Shown here piece by piece: positions 1-8,765 of a stretch of 64,000 nt of DNA; position 1 is the stretch's first letter; each line of letters opens with the position of its first letter. The DNA comes from an uncultured Lachnospiraceae bacterium (GTDB taxonomy: Bacteria; Bacillota; Clostridia; Lachnospirales; Lachnospiraceae), in contig CALWLT010000037.1 in NCBI GenBank assembly GCA_944381615.1, forward strand, positions 51,214 through 115,213, given 5' to 3'. Both the position numbers and the translations under genes were made by a program. The notes beneath the pieces are model-generated. The model made no database searches. It was not told the origin of the DNA and was given only the letters and a program-made list of their open reading frames with translations.

Positions 1-192
1 GAATCCGGGCTGAAGGAAGGCCGCAGTCTCCTCTTACAGGAACTGATTGCCAGAAAGCTTCGGAAAGGAAAAAACGCGGCCTGCATCGCCGAAGAGCTGG
101 AAGAACCGCTTCCTGTCATCGAAGAAATGATCCGGAACATGAACGCCGAGTCCCCGTCCGGCCAGCCTGCAGTTAAACAGACGGACGCTTAA
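1..192 (+). CDS. C-terminal fragment, probable Rpn-family (PD-(D/E)XK nuclease/transposase-like) protein
   Basis: Frame 1 is open from the window edge to a TAA at 190-192, giving 63 residues of a truncated protein. The tail has a long charged helix (EGRSLLLQELIARKLRKGKN) followed by a short helix pair (AACIAEELEEPLPVIEEMI). This resembles the C-terminal region of Rpn-family recombination-promoting nuclease/putative transposase proteins, where a similar 'gms.eeIAe.l..s.e.I..i' segment ends the chain. The nuclease core lies outside the window, so the family call is an inference from this tail. It converges on the minus-strand sugar-acid operon, with a shared terminator between them. Confidence 0.45.
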   Translation, partial: ESGLKEGRSLLLQELIARKLRKGKNAACIAEELEEPLPVIEEMIRNMNAESPSGQPAVKQTDA

Positions 193-213
193 GCCGGCGG
201 GTTCCCCGCATGC

Positions 214-242
214 AAAAAGGGCGCGAAAACCGCGCCCTTTTT
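214..242. terminator. Bidirectional intrinsic terminator
   Basis: A GC-rich stem (GGGCGCG / CGCGCCC, AAAA loop) is flanked by A5 on the left and T5 on the right, so it has a U-tract on either strand. It sits between the rightward partial gene and the leftward 296-1579 gene and can end both. Confidence 0.85.
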
Positions 243-295
243 GTCTTCCAGCCAGGTCAGCAGCCATCTGCAGCAGGCACAGGGGGACATGCCTC

Positions 296-1579
296 CTACT
301 CCCAGTCGAACGGAATTACATTTCCGTCCGCATCGAACTGTACTTCCCGGGGCTCTGTCATGATTTCCATATTGTCAACTTCATTTGCCAGGCTGATCAA
401 GCCCTCGGAAATCCAATAGCTGTACATACAGAGCGTATTGTGCAGCCAGACCACCTTGGGCCCGGTCGCCGGATCCGCTTTGTACGCCAGATTCAGCGCA
501 AATTTCATCGCCAGGCGGTCGTTGGGCATGACGGCCGGCATCTTGACGCCCGGCGCGTCCATGCAGGTAATGGAATTGGCATACGTGGTGGCCATGTCAA
601 ACTTGTCAAAAAAGCGCTTCGTCGTCACATCCGCATTGCCGATCCCGTTTCCGTTGTGATGGGATTCCTCCGTCAGATCCAGAACGGCCACCCCGTCAAA
701 ATCCGGCTCCCAGCGTCCCATAAAGACAGAGCGCCCCGTGATGTTGGGGTCCATGCCCGGCCCGCTGATGTTTTTCCCGATCTCATCCACAAACAGCACG
801 TCGCATTTGGCAAAGGGAATCCTGGGCATCAGGCTCTTTGCCGTCTCCAGCAGGGCCGGTTCCTTTTCGTCGATCTCCATCCCCGAAAGCGCGGCAATCT
901 GGTACGTCTCGTGAAACGCATTTTCGATGATTCCGACGCCGATTACCGCCGGCATCGTCTGCAGCACGACACGGGCGATCCGCCTTACGTTGGCGGACAT
1001 TTCCGGAAAGCCCATCGAATGGCAGATGCTGGCTCCATACTGTTTGCCCATCCCGATCGAAATCATTTTCATCAGGCCGCTCTCGACAGGGCCGCGGAAA
1101 TCCGTATGCGGCTTGATCCGCGCCGCCAGAATGATGACGTCCGCCCCGGCGGCATACTGATCAATCCGGACATCCAGCCCGTTTTCCGTCTCGCCGATTT
1201 TAACCGTCTCCATGGAAGAACGAATCGGCGCCCCGACGTTTTCCTCTGTCAGCCTGTACGTCAGAAGAATTTCTTCCTGACCTTCAGCCGTCGCTCCGCC
1301 GTGGCTTCCCATGGCGGGAATCAGAAACGGCTCTCCGCCCGCCCGTTTTACCCCGTCCACAATCGCCCTCACAATCTCCGACAGATTGGCAATCTCCCGG
1401 CTGCCGCAGGCGATGCAGACAGAATTTCCGGGACGGATTGCGGAAAGCGCGCCGCTTTCTGCCAGCTGCTTTTCCGTTTCCCGGTACGGATCTTCTATAT
1501 GGCTCTGCACCATCTTCTGGTGCACCTTTACAAATCTTGGAATCTCAACCGCTTCCAGCAGTTTATCATAAATCGTCAT
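296..1579 (-). CDS. LarA-like (lactate racemase N-terminal domain) protein
   Basis: The 427-residue protein belongs to the LarA / DUF2088 superfamily, whose founding member is the nickel-pincer-dependent lactate racemase. Visible hallmarks are AMGSHGGAT near residue 90, equivalent to the glycine/histidine phosphate-binding loop of LarA, and ARIKPHTDF near residue 155. Other LarA homologues racemise or epimerise different 2-hydroxy acids. Because this gene is last in a sugar-acid operon, a sugar-acid 2-epimerase or racemase role is plausible. Cofactor maturation genes (larB, larC, larE) are not in the window, so nickel-pincer dependence cannot be judged here. An AGGAAGAG-type RBS precedes the ATG. 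Confidence 0.75.
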   Translation of the reverse strand: MTIYDKLLEAVEIPRFVKVHQKMVQSHIEDPYRETEKQLAESGALSAIRPGNSVCIACGSREIANLSEIVRAIVDGVKRAGGEPFLIPAMGSHGGATAEGQEEILLTYRLTEENVGAPIRSSMETVKIGETENGLDVRIDQYAAGADVIILAARIKPHTDFRGPVESGLMKMISIGMGKQYGASICHSMGFPEMSANVRRIARVVLQTMPAVIGVGIIENAFHETYQIAALSGMEIDEKEPALLETAKSLMPRIPFAKCDVLFVDEIGKNISGPGMDPNITGRSVFMGRWEPDFDGVAVLDLTEESHHNGNGIGNADVTTKRFFDKFDMATTYANSITCMDAPGVKMPAVMPNDRLAMKFALNLAYKADPATGPKVVWLHNTLCMYSYWISEGLISLANEVDNMEIMTEPREVQFDADGNVIPFDWE

Positions 1580-1662
1580 CTTCGCGCCCTCTTCCTTTCC
1601 CTGCGCCGTCCCGCAACGTCTCTGTTTTTCTTTTGCGGACCGCCCCGCGTTCCCGGCCTCTG

Positions 1663-2526
1663 TCAGAGACAGCCGTGTCGCTCCAGCTCCGCCCGCGTCG
1701 TCCGGTACGCTAAAGGAATCAGCTCCTGCGGCGTCATCTTCCAGTATTCCGGGCAGAACACCTCGACCGAAGCCATCCCGTCATACCCGGTTTTGCGGAT
1801 CTCGCCCAGAAAAGCGCCCAGATCAATGACTCCGCTTCCGCAGAGCTTTCTCGCTTCCAGGCTGGGGCCGGTATCGTCGGCATTGTTGATATGGACGGCA
1901 AAAATCTGCTCCTTTTCAAGCTGCCCGATTTCCCCGTAGCAGCTGTCCATTTGCCACATGTACAGATTGTAGGCGTCCAGCGTCAGCCCGACCAGCGGGC
2001 TTTCTGCCGCCCGGACCGCCTCCAGGGCGTCCTGCACCGTGCGGATGCTGCTTTTGGGCGCACCTACCGGCTCCAGGCAGAGCCGCACGCCGAACGGTGC
2101 GGCGCGTTTTGCAAGCTCTCTGGCAATCCGGGAGAAATCCCGGACGGAATCTTCCCTGTTTTTCCCGTAGGGAACCGTAAAACCGGCCGGGTTCATCGGC
2201 GGAACCACGATGATATGGCCCGCCCCCGTCTCTTTCGCCAGCTGCAGCGCCTCCAGAAACTCTTTTTCAAAACCGGCGCGCCGCGCCGGATCGTCCCTTT
2301 CGCCAAACAGTTCGGCGTAGGTATAAATCGCGTTAAGCGCATGCGGCCGGATCCCGCATTCATCCAGAAGCTCCCGAATCTGTTCCACGCGGTGCGTTTT
2401 CAGATATTCCCGGATCTTGTCAAAGCGCAGTTCGATATAATCAAATCCGGCCTCTGCGCCAAGGCGGACATCCGTCTCCAGATCGGAGCAGCCCATGGAC
2501 GTCGCCTCGTTAAATCCCAGCTTCAT
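1663..2526 (-). CDS. Sugar phosphate isomerase/epimerase-like TIM-barrel protein
   Basis: The 287-residue protein shows the xylose-isomerase-like TIM-barrel pattern. It starts MKLGFNEATS and contains FDYIELRF, ALNAIYTY, metal-ligand-like glutamate in LCLEPVG, LTLDAYNLY, VHINNAD and the late strand SVEVFCPEY. This is the fold of IolE/IolI inosose dehydratase and isomerase and related ketose epimerases. It lies 3 bp downstream of the Gfo/Idh oxidoreductase, a pairing common in polyol and sugar-acid pathways where one enzyme oxidises a hydroxyl and the other isomerises or epimerises the ketone. The exact substrate cannot be read from sequence. Confidence 0.8.
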   Translation of the reverse strand: MKLGFNEATSMGCSDLETDVRLGAEAGFDYIELRFDKIREYLKTHRVEQIRELLDECGIRPHALNAIYTYAELFGERDDPARRAGFEKEFLEALQLAKETGAGHIIVVPPMNPAGFTVPYGKNREDSVRDFSRIARELAKRAAPFGVRLCLEPVGAPKSSIRTVQDALEAVRAAESPLVGLTLDAYNLYMWQMDSCYGEIGQLEKEQIFAVHINNADDTGPSLEARKLCGSGVIDLGAFLGEIRKTGYDGMASVEVFCPEYWKMTPQELIPLAYRTTRAELERHGCL

Positions 2527-2529
2527 GCC

Positions 2530-3621
2530 CTATTCCTCCTGCAGCGGAAATTTTACCGGCAGGCCCGTGCGGGTGCTGCGGTAGAGCGCCTCCAGAAGCT
2601 CTGCCGACTTTGACCCGGCACGACCGGTAACCAGCGGCTCCCTTCCTTCCGCCACCGCGTTTACAAAATCCGCCAGCTGCAGCTGATGATAATGCTTCGT
2701 GGGATCCTCTTTAAAGAAAACCGCCGCGTCTTCTTCCTTCCACTGTTCTTTTTTGTCCTCCTCGCCGGGGACCGTCCAGATATCGTTATAGGGAGACTCC
2801 GTGATCGGCGTCATGCCGGCGATGAACATGGAGCCGCCGTCGGTCTGCACGCCCACCGACGCGCCGTTGTCGCCGTGCACGCGGACTTTCCCGTAAAGCG
2901 CCGGGTTCTGGGAATTGCTGGCCGTGATCGTCGCCAGCGCCCCGCTCTTAAATTTAATGACCGCCACGGCCGTATCTTCTACCTCAATGTAGGGATGATT
3001 GTAATTCTTCCAGACACCGTATACCTCGTCAATCTCCGAATCCATAAACCACAGCAGCAGATCCAGCTGATGGCAGGCCTGCGTCGGCAGCACGCCGCCG
3101 CCCTCTCCCTTCCAGGTGCCGCGCCAGGGATCCGAATCATAATACACCTTGTCCCGCCAGCCCAGCATCGTCACATCGCCCAGGATCGGCTTTCCGATCT
3201 TTCCGTCCTCAATCGCCTTCTTGATCCGCTGGCAGGGCTCATAGAAACGCCGCTGAAACAGCGTCCCGATCTGCACGTGATTGCGCGCCCCTGCCTCCAG
3301 CATTTTGCGGCAGTCGGCGATGCTGACCGCAAAGGGTTTTTCCACAATCACATTGCAGCCGCTGTCCGCGGCCTCCACACAGGTCGCCGCGTGGAAGGGA
3401 TGCGGCACGCACACACTGGCCGCCTCGATCCCCTCTGTTTTTACCATCTCCGTAATGCTGGTGTAGGGCTTTACGCCGTAGCGGGCGGCGAAAGCCTTTG
3501 CCCGCTCCCGGTCCACGTCGCACACCGCCGTAAATTCCGAATTTTCAATCACCGCATAGGCGCTGGCATGGGCGTCCGCCACCTTGCCGCAGCCGATCAC
3601 GGCCGTCTTTATTTTTCTCAT
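2530..3621 (-). CDS. Gfo/Idh/MocA-family NAD(P)-dependent oxidoreductase
   Basis: The 363-residue enzyme opens with a Rossmann fold (AVIGCGKVADAHASAY, residues about 8-23) and has the family EKP motif (NVIVEKPFAVSIADC, near residue 90) carrying the catalytic-region lysine. The C-terminal half is the beta-sheet substrate domain, with GGGVLPTQACHQLDLLLW supplying the conserved histidine. Relatives oxidise inositol, glucose, glucose-fructose or sugar acids. In this operon it probably interconverts a hydroxyl and a ketone on the imported sugar acid. It sits 19 bp after dctM and 3 bp before the TIM-barrel gene. Confidence 0.85.
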   Translation of the reverse strand: MRKIKTAVIGCGKVADAHASAYAVIENSEFTAVCDVDRERAKAFAARYGVKPYTSITEMVKTEGIEAASVCVPHPFHAATCVEAADSGCNVIVEKPFAVSIADCRKMLEAGARNHVQIGTLFQRRFYEPCQRIKKAIEDGKIGKPILGDVTMLGWRDKVYYDSDPWRGTWKGEGGGVLPTQACHQLDLLLWFMDSEIDEVYGVWKNYNHPYIEVEDTAVAVIKFKSGALATITASNSQNPALYGKVRVHGDNGASVGVQTDGGSMFIAGMTPITESPYNDIWTVPGEEDKKEQWKEEDAAVFFKEDPTKHYHQLQLADFVNAVAEGREPLVTGRAGSKSAELLEALYRSTRTGLPVKFPLQEE

Positions 3622-3640
3622 ATCCGCACCTCTTTCCCCT

Positions 3641-4930
3641 TTAGAAAATTCCCAGCACGCAGGTCGTGATCTGCGGGAAGAATAACAGGATCAGTTCCAT
3701 GATGATAAAGTAACCGCAGACCATAAAAATGTCCGGAAAGGTGTCCGACACCTGCAGCCCCAGCGTCTTGCACGAGGTAAAGAGGCAGGTCGCCATGGGC
3801 GGCGTACAGGATCCGATACAGGTGGCAATCGAAATCAGGATGCCGAAGTGATACGGATCCATGCCGTAGGACATGACAATGGGAAGCAGGATGGGCGAAA
3901 GCACTACCACGATGCTCAGGCCTTCCATGAAGGTTCCCAGAAATACCAGCAGCGCCACGATCAGCAGATACACCACCATCGGCGTCTCGCTGATGCTCAT
4001 GATGAAGCTGGCCATGGCCGCCGTCACATTGTGGGCCGTCATGACCCAGCCAAAGGGCGCGGCCGCCGAGATGATTACCATGATGGACGCCGTGGAAAGC
4101 GCGCTGTCCATCGCCACCTGAAAGAACGATTTCAGGTTCAGCTCCCGGTAAACAAAGAGCGCCAGGATGGCCGCATACACCGTTGCCAGCACGGCCGCCT
4201 CCGTCGGGGTGGCGATGCCGAAGAGCACGCCGCCCAGGATGATGAAGGGCATGAACAGCGGCGGGATCGCGTCGAGAATGATCTTCATTTTCTCTTTTCC
4301 GGAGAAATTGTATTCATCCTCCACTCCCACGCCGTAACCGCGGCGCTTGGCGATAATCGTATTCAGGAGGATGAAACCGGCGACGCACATGAAGCCGGGG
4401 ATAAAGCCGCAGGCCAGCATGTCGCCGATGGAGAGGTTGACCGCCACCGCATAGAGTACCAGCGTGATACTGGGAGGAATGATGCCGCCCAGCGTGCCGG
4501 AGGCCGCGATAATGGAAGCCGTATATCCTCTCCCGTAGCCCTTCTGAATCATCTCCGGGCCGACGATGGATCCGATCGCCGCCGTGGTCGCCACGCCCGA
4601 ACCGGACACGCAGCCGAAGAAGCCGCAGGCCCCGATTCCGGCGGCCCCCAGGCCGCCGGGAATCCGGTGCAGAAGCATGTTCGCCAGCCGCATCAGACGG
4701 GGCGTACTGCCGTAGACCATCAGGTTTCCGGAGAAGATGAAGAGCGGCATGGCCAGATAGGTAAAGGAACCGATTCCGTCCGTCATCTTCTGGGCTACGA
4801 TAACCAGCGGCGTCGAGCCGTCCACCATCAGAAACGCCATGCAGGCGATCATGACGGAATAACCGACGGGAATTCCGACGACCAGCGTTACCAGAAGCAC
4901 GATAAATAATACCGCAATCGTACTGCTCAT
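3641..4930 (-). CDS. dctM: TRAP transporter large permease, DctM subunit
   Basis: The 429-residue protein is almost entirely hydrophobic with about 12 membrane spans, the normal DctM size. Family features include VTLVVGIPVGYSVMIA at the N-terminus, GSGVATTAAIGSIVGP, ASGTLGGIIPPSITLVLYA and IATPTEAAVLATVYA. It drives ion-coupled import of an organic or sugar acid delivered by DctP. Its ATG overlaps the end of the dctQ reading frame by 4 bp (ATGA), indicating translational coupling; the dctQ nonsense codon could therefore also affect dctM translation. Confidence 0.93.
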   Translation of the reverse strand: MSSTIAVLFIVLLVTLVVGIPVGYSVMIACMAFLMVDGSTPLVIVAQKMTDGIGSFTYLAMPLFIFSGNLMVYGSTPRLMRLANMLLHRIPGGLGAAGIGACGFFGCVSGSGVATTAAIGSIVGPEMIQKGYGRGYTASIIAASGTLGGIIPPSITLVLYAVAVNLSIGDMLACGFIPGFMCVAGFILLNTIIAKRRGYGVGVEDEYNFSGKEKMKIILDAIPPLFMPFIILGGVLFGIATPTEAAVLATVYAAILALFVYRELNLKSFFQVAMDSALSTASIMVIISAAAPFGWVMTAHNVTAAMASFIMSISETPMVVYLLIVALLVFLGTFMEGLSIVVVLSPILLPIVMSYGMDPYHFGILISIATCIGSCTPPMATCLFTSCKTLGLQVSDTFPDIFMVCGYFIIMELILLFFPQITTCVLGIF

Positions 4931-5460
4931 GCCTCATTTCCCCCCTTTCCGCAGGCCAGGCGGATCTCCTCCACCATACGGTAAATGAAAAAGATTACCA
5001 TTAACACCGCGCTGAAGGTCAGCCCCATGTAGAGCGTCGCGATGGGAATCCGCAGACCGGGAGCCAGGTTATTGCTGTTCATCGCAACGATGCTCCAGGA
5101 TTTCTCGCAGAGAAGACCTACAAATACCGCGCAGACCACCTAGCAGACTGCATCCAGCCCGTGCTGCATCCGCTCGGGGAGCAGACGGATAAAAAAGTCA
5201 ATCCGGATATTGGAATCCTTCAGGATGTTGATGGACGCTCCCAGGAAAATCAGCCATACCATCATATAGATCGCGGCTTCCTCCGCCCAGGCAAAGCTTC
5301 CGTGAAAGACAAAGCGGTTGACCACCTGGGCAAATACGACAATCGTCAGCGCAATCATCAGTATCCCGCATACGACTTCCAGCACCTTCCGGATCCATCC
5401 AAACAGTTTCTTCACACCGGAGGATGAATTTGACATAGTAACCGGCTCCTTTCTCTCCAT
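4927..5460 (-). pseudogene. dctQ: TRAP transporter small permease DctQ, interrupted by in-frame amber codon
   Basis: Read as one frame, this is a 177-codon DctQ of normal length: an N-terminal half with two membrane spans and the signature RFVFHGSFAWAEEAA, and a C-terminal half with two more spans (CAVFVGLL..., LYMGLTFSAVLMVIFFIYR). A TAG at 5142-5140 cuts it after 106 codons, in the third span. The next codon is GTG, so a ribosome could in principle restart and make a 70-residue second half. There is no frame change and both halves look well conserved. TAG is used as an ordinary terminal stop elsewhere in the window (gntR, murC, the M29 peptidase), which argues against general amber reassignment. 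It is a recent nonsense mutation, a sequencing error, or a two-piece subunit. Confidence 0.75.
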
Positions 5461-5484
5461 TCCATCTGTTGTCTGCTTGATCTT

Positions 5485-6573
5485 TTATTCTTCCATATAC
5501 TCCTGAGCCAGCACGATCAGCTCGTCGCCGCAGGCCTCGATGTATTTGTCGTAGATCGGCTGCAGCGCCTCGCGGAACGCATCCTTATCTACCTCGTTGA
5601 TCTCCACGCCGGCTTCCTCAAAGCGCGCCAGCATTTCTTCCTCCTGCTCATCCATCAGGCGTCTGCACTCCTGGCTTCCCACCACGGCAGCCTCCTGGAA
5701 CGCCTGCTGATCCTCCGCCGACAGAGACTCCCACAGCGTCGGATTGACGATCAGAGTCGAGGTGTTGTAAATATGGCCCGACATGGAAAGGTATTTCTGT
5801 ACTTCATAGAACTTGTTGGCGTCGATCATGGCCAGCGGGTTCTCCTGCCCGTCCACGGTTCCCTGCTGAAGCGCGGTAAAGACCTCGGTCAGCGCCATGG
5901 GAACGGCCGTCGCGCCTAAAGCGTCAAACATGGCCATGCGGTATTCGCCCTGATAGGAGCGGAATTTGATTCCCTTCATATCCTCCGGCACCGTGATCGG
6001 ACGGATATTGTTGGTAAAATGACGGAAGCCGGACTCCCAGAAATTGATCGTCTTCACGCCGGTTGCGTCCAGGATTTCCTTCAGCCGGTCGCCGAATTTG
6101 CCGTCGTAGGCATTTCTGGCCTCTTCCTTGGTCTGGAAGAAGAAGGGAAGCTCGTCCACGGCCGTCCGCTCCTCGATGCCCTGCCAGAATCCCATACCGG
6201 TCAGCAGCGAGCCGTCCGCCGTTCCCAGCATAACCTGCTGCAAAACCTCGTTTTCGCCGCCCAGAACGCCGTTCGGCAGAATCTCAATCGTAACCCCGCA
6301 GTCCGGATTGGAATCCAGCACTTCCTTCATCTCCTCCAGCGCCACATGGCCCGGCCAGGTCGTACCGTTGGCATGCGCGATGCGGATAACCTTCCGATCC
6401 GAGACGTCCGCCGCCTGCGCCGCGTCTCCTCCCTCTTCTCCTTCCTGCGCCGCCTGCGTTTCCTCCTGTGCCGCCGGCGCCTGCGTCTCCGTTCCTGACG
6501 ACGAGCTGCACCCGGCCACGGATGCAAGCCCCATACACATGGCTAACCCCAAAGCGATTTTTTTCTTGAACAT
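5485..6573 (-). CDS. dctP: TRAP transporter substrate-binding lipoprotein, DctP family
   Basis: The 362-residue protein has a lipoprotein signal peptide (basic start, hydrophobic core, lipobox VAGC at residue 22) and an acidic, low-complexity linker (residues about 25-55) before the binding domain. The domain has typical DctP features: IRIAHANG, the substrate-carboxylate-binding arginine region KGIKFRSYQGEYR, and TEVFTALQQGTVDGQENPLA. It captures the substrate outside the membrane for DctQ/DctM. The DctP family mostly binds mono- or dicarboxylates and sugar acids such as uronates and gluconates, which fits the downstream enzymes. An AGGAGGT-type RBS precedes the ATG. Confidence 0.92.
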   Translation of the reverse strand: MFKKKIALGLAMCMGLASVAGCSSSSGTETQAPAAQEETQAAQEGEEGGDAAQAADVSDRKVIRIAHANGTTWPGHVALEEMKEVLDSNPDCGVTIEILPNGVLGGENEVLQQVMLGTADGSLLTGMGFWQGIEERTAVDELPFFFQTKEEARNAYDGKFGDRLKEILDATGVKTINFWESGFRHFTNNIRPITVPEDMKGIKFRSYQGEYRMAMFDALGATAVPMALTEVFTALQQGTVDGQENPLAMIDANKFYEVQKYLSMSGHIYNTSTLIVNPTLWESLSAEDQQAFQEAAVVGSQECRRLMDEQEEEMLARFEEAGVEINEVDKDAFREALQPIYDKYIEACGDELIVLAQEYMEE

Positions 6574-6660
6574 AAGCTACCTCCTCTTTTTTCTTTTTTT
6601 AATATGTAAATGCTACACATTTCTCTCTTTCTTTTGTTTCCGGGCGCTCCCGCCGCTTTC

Positions 6661-8049
6661 TTACCACTCCGTATGAAAGGATCCTTCCCGATCCGTGCGC
6701 CGGTACGTATGCGCCCCGAAGCAGTCGCGCAGCGCCTGAATAAAGAAAACCGGCATCCGGCCCGTCCGGTAGCCGTCATAATAGAAAAGCGCCCCGCCAA
6801 AGGCCGGGAAACAGTCCCCCGCCAGCGCTGCCGCCGAGGTAAGCCGGCGAAGCGCCGCCTCTCCGCTTCGCAGATCGGAAAAAGCAGGCTCAAAAAGCAG
6901 CGGCTTTTCCCCGGTAAATCCGCTTTCGCTGATCCGATCCAGAATCCGCCCGCGGATGATACAGCCGTCTCCCCAGATGCCGGCCAGCCCGCGCAGATTG
7001 ATGCGCCAGCCCTCCTCTTTCCCGGCCCGGGCAATCAGCTCAAATCCCTGGCTGTAGGCCAGAAATACCGCCAGTGAAAGCGCCTGTTCCAGCTCCTCCT
7101 CTGTCAGGAGCGGCCCTTTCTGCGCCGTACAGGGAAATGCCGCCGCCCCTTCTTCCCGCAGCATATTCTGCCCCGAGAGATTGCGCGCCATCAGCGCCCC
7201 GTAAATCGAAGGGGTCGGCACGCCGCGCGCGGCCGCCTCCTCTTCCGACCATCTGCCGGTTCCCTTCTGACCCGCCACATCCAGGATGCGATCCACCAAC
7301 GGCGTCTGATCGCCGTCCCGTTTCCGGATGACCCGCGCGCTGATCTCCATCAGGTAAGAGCCGAGCACGCCCCGGTTCCAGCGCTCCAGGACCGCGCCGG
7401 TCTGATCCGGGCTCAATCCCGCTTCCCCACGCAGATAGCAGACGGTTTCCGCTATCAGCTCCAGGATGGCGTATTCGATTCCGTTATGCGCCATCTTGAC
7501 ATAATGGCCCGATCCCCCTTCCGCCACATACCCGCAGCAGGGCTTTCCCCGGTGGAAGGCGGCGATCTGCGTCAGAAGCGGCCCCGCCTGCTCCCAGGCG
7601 CACCGGTCTCCGCCCGCCATCAGGCTGGGACCGGTAAGCGCCCCTTTTTCGCCGCCTGAAACGCCAATCCCCAGATAGCCAATCCCTTTTTCCCGGCACA
7701 GCCGGCAGCGGCGCTCCGTGTCCCGGTAGTGGGAATTTCCGCCGTCCATCAGGACGTCGCCGGGATCCAGAAGCGGCAGCAGCGTCTGAATCATCTCGTC
7801 GACCGGCTCCCCGGCCAGAATCATCAGGAAAATCTTTCGCGGCCGCTCCAGCGCGCCTACAAACTCTCCGATCGTCCCGCAGACAACGCAGGGGCCCTCC
7901 AGAAGAGAATGCGCTTCCCGCTCTTTTTGCGATACGGAATAGAGGGCCGTCGGGATCTCGCGGCGGATCAGATTGCGGGCCAGCGCCGATCCCATCACGC
8001 CCAGGCCTAAAAGCCCCAGCCGGTACCGGCCTTCCCGCTCCGGGCTCAT
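6661..8049 (-). CDS. gnd: 6-phosphogluconate dehydrogenase (decarboxylating)
   Basis: The 462-residue enzyme is close to the standard length of about 470. It oxidises 6-phosphogluconate to ribulose 5-phosphate plus CO2. Visible motifs are the nucleotide fold LGLLGLGVMGSALARN, DGGNSHYRDT, GIGVSGGEKGALTGPSLMAGG, the catalytic KMAHNGIEY (Lys and Glu), and the substrate-binding tail FGAHTYRRTDREG. The N-terminal glycine motif is somewhat divergent from the usual GLAVMGxNLALN, suggesting an operon-specific paralogue rather than the housekeeping copy. Its ATG overlaps the eda stop codon as ATGA. Confidence 0.88.
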   Translation of the reverse strand: MSPEREGRYRLGLLGLGVMGSALARNLIRREIPTALYSVSQKEREAHSLLEGPCVVCGTIGEFVGALERPRKIFLMILAGEPVDEMIQTLLPLLDPGDVLMDGGNSHYRDTERRCRLCREKGIGYLGIGVSGGEKGALTGPSLMAGGDRCAWEQAGPLLTQIAAFHRGKPCCGYVAEGGSGHYVKMAHNGIEYAILELIAETVCYLRGEAGLSPDQTGAVLERWNRGVLGSYLMEISARVIRKRDGDQTPLVDRILDVAGQKGTGRWSEEEAAARGVPTPSIYGALMARNLSGQNMLREEGAAAFPCTAQKGPLLTEEELEQALSLAVFLAYSQGFELIARAGKEEGWRINLRGLAGIWGDGCIIRGRILDRISESGFTGEKPLLFEPAFSDLRSGEAALRRLTSAAALAGDCFPAFGGALFYYDGYRTGRMPVFFIQALRDCFGAHTYRRTDREGSFHTEW

Positions 8050-8717
8050 GAGACGGCTTCCTTTCTGCGCGCCTTTCGCTCTGCCTGAACCTGCCCGGCC
8101 AGGCGGACCGCCTCCCTGGTTCTCTCCTCAATCTCCGCAAAACGTCCTTCCCGAATCAGGCTGTCCGGCGCCATCCAGCTTCCGCCGCAGGCGTAAATCC
8201 GGTCGTTCAGCAGATATTCCCTGAGATTCTCCGCGTGAATCCCCCCGGTCGGCATGAAGGAAAGGCCCGGAAACGGCGCCGAGAGCGCCCGGATCGTGTC
8301 CAGCCCGCCGTACTGCTTCGCCGGGAAAAATTTCACAATCTGGAGGCCGCAGGCAACGGCCTTTACCAGATCCGTCGGCGTGCAGCAGCCGGGGAACACC
8401 GGCAGCCCCTGCTCCTGCGCATACGCGACAATCTCCTGAGAAAAGCCCGGACAGACCAGAAACCTGGCGCCCGCCTCTTTCGCCTCCCGCGCCTGCGCCA
8501 GAGTCACGACCGTCCCCGCGCCGCAGATCAGATCCGGATACGCCTCCCGGATCCGGCGGATGGACTCTGCGGCGGCCTTTGTGCGAAACGTAATCTCGGC
8601 GACCGGCAGTCCCCCGTCCGTCAGCGCGCAGGCCAGCGGCACCGCCGCGGCCGCTTCGTCCAGCTTAATGACCGGGACAATCTGTTTTTCTCCAATCAGC
8701 TTTACTGCTTGATCCAT
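8046..8717 (-). CDS. eda: 2-dehydro-3-deoxy-6-phosphogluconate (KDPG/KHG) aldolase
   Basis: The 223-residue class I aldolase cleaves KDPG to pyruvate and glyceraldehyde 3-phosphate. The family core is clear: IVPVIKLD, PVAEITFRT, GAGTVVTLAQAREA, FLVCPGF, VFPGCCTPTDLV and the Schiff-base lysine in VKFFPAKQYGG, then FMPTGGI. The C-terminal 25 residues are an extra basic/acidic tail. No edd-type dehydratase or KDG kinase was seen here, so the KDPG source is unknown, unless the kinase at 9710-11152 or genes elsewhere supply it. It overlaps gnd by 4 bp. Confidence 0.88.
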   Translation of the reverse strand: MDQAVKLIGEKQIVPVIKLDEAAAAVPLACALTDGGLPVAEITFRTKAAAESIRRIREAYPDLICGAGTVVTLAQAREAKEAGARFLVCPGFSQEIVAYAQEQGLPVFPGCCTPTDLVKAVACGLQIVKFFPAKQYGGLDTIRALSAPFPGLSFMPTGGIHAENLREYLLNDRIYACGGSWMAPDSLIREGRFAEIEERTREAVRLAGQVQAERKARRKEAVS

Positions 8718-8765
8718 TTTTTTCTCCCTCTTGCCGGCAGCAGGCGTTCTCCCTCCTGCCGTTTC

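Noticed and set aside
440..1939. Long plus-strand open frame (499 codons) opposite the LarA-like gene
   Set aside because: It is the antisense shadow of a GC-rich coding region: Arg/His/Pro-rich, no RBS, crosses two real minus-strand genes and shows no family motif.
5140..5460. Pyrrolysine or general amber readthrough in dctQ
   Set aside because: Other genes in the window end with TAG, and no pyl genes or readthrough structure are visible; TRAP small permeases are not pyrrolysine proteins.
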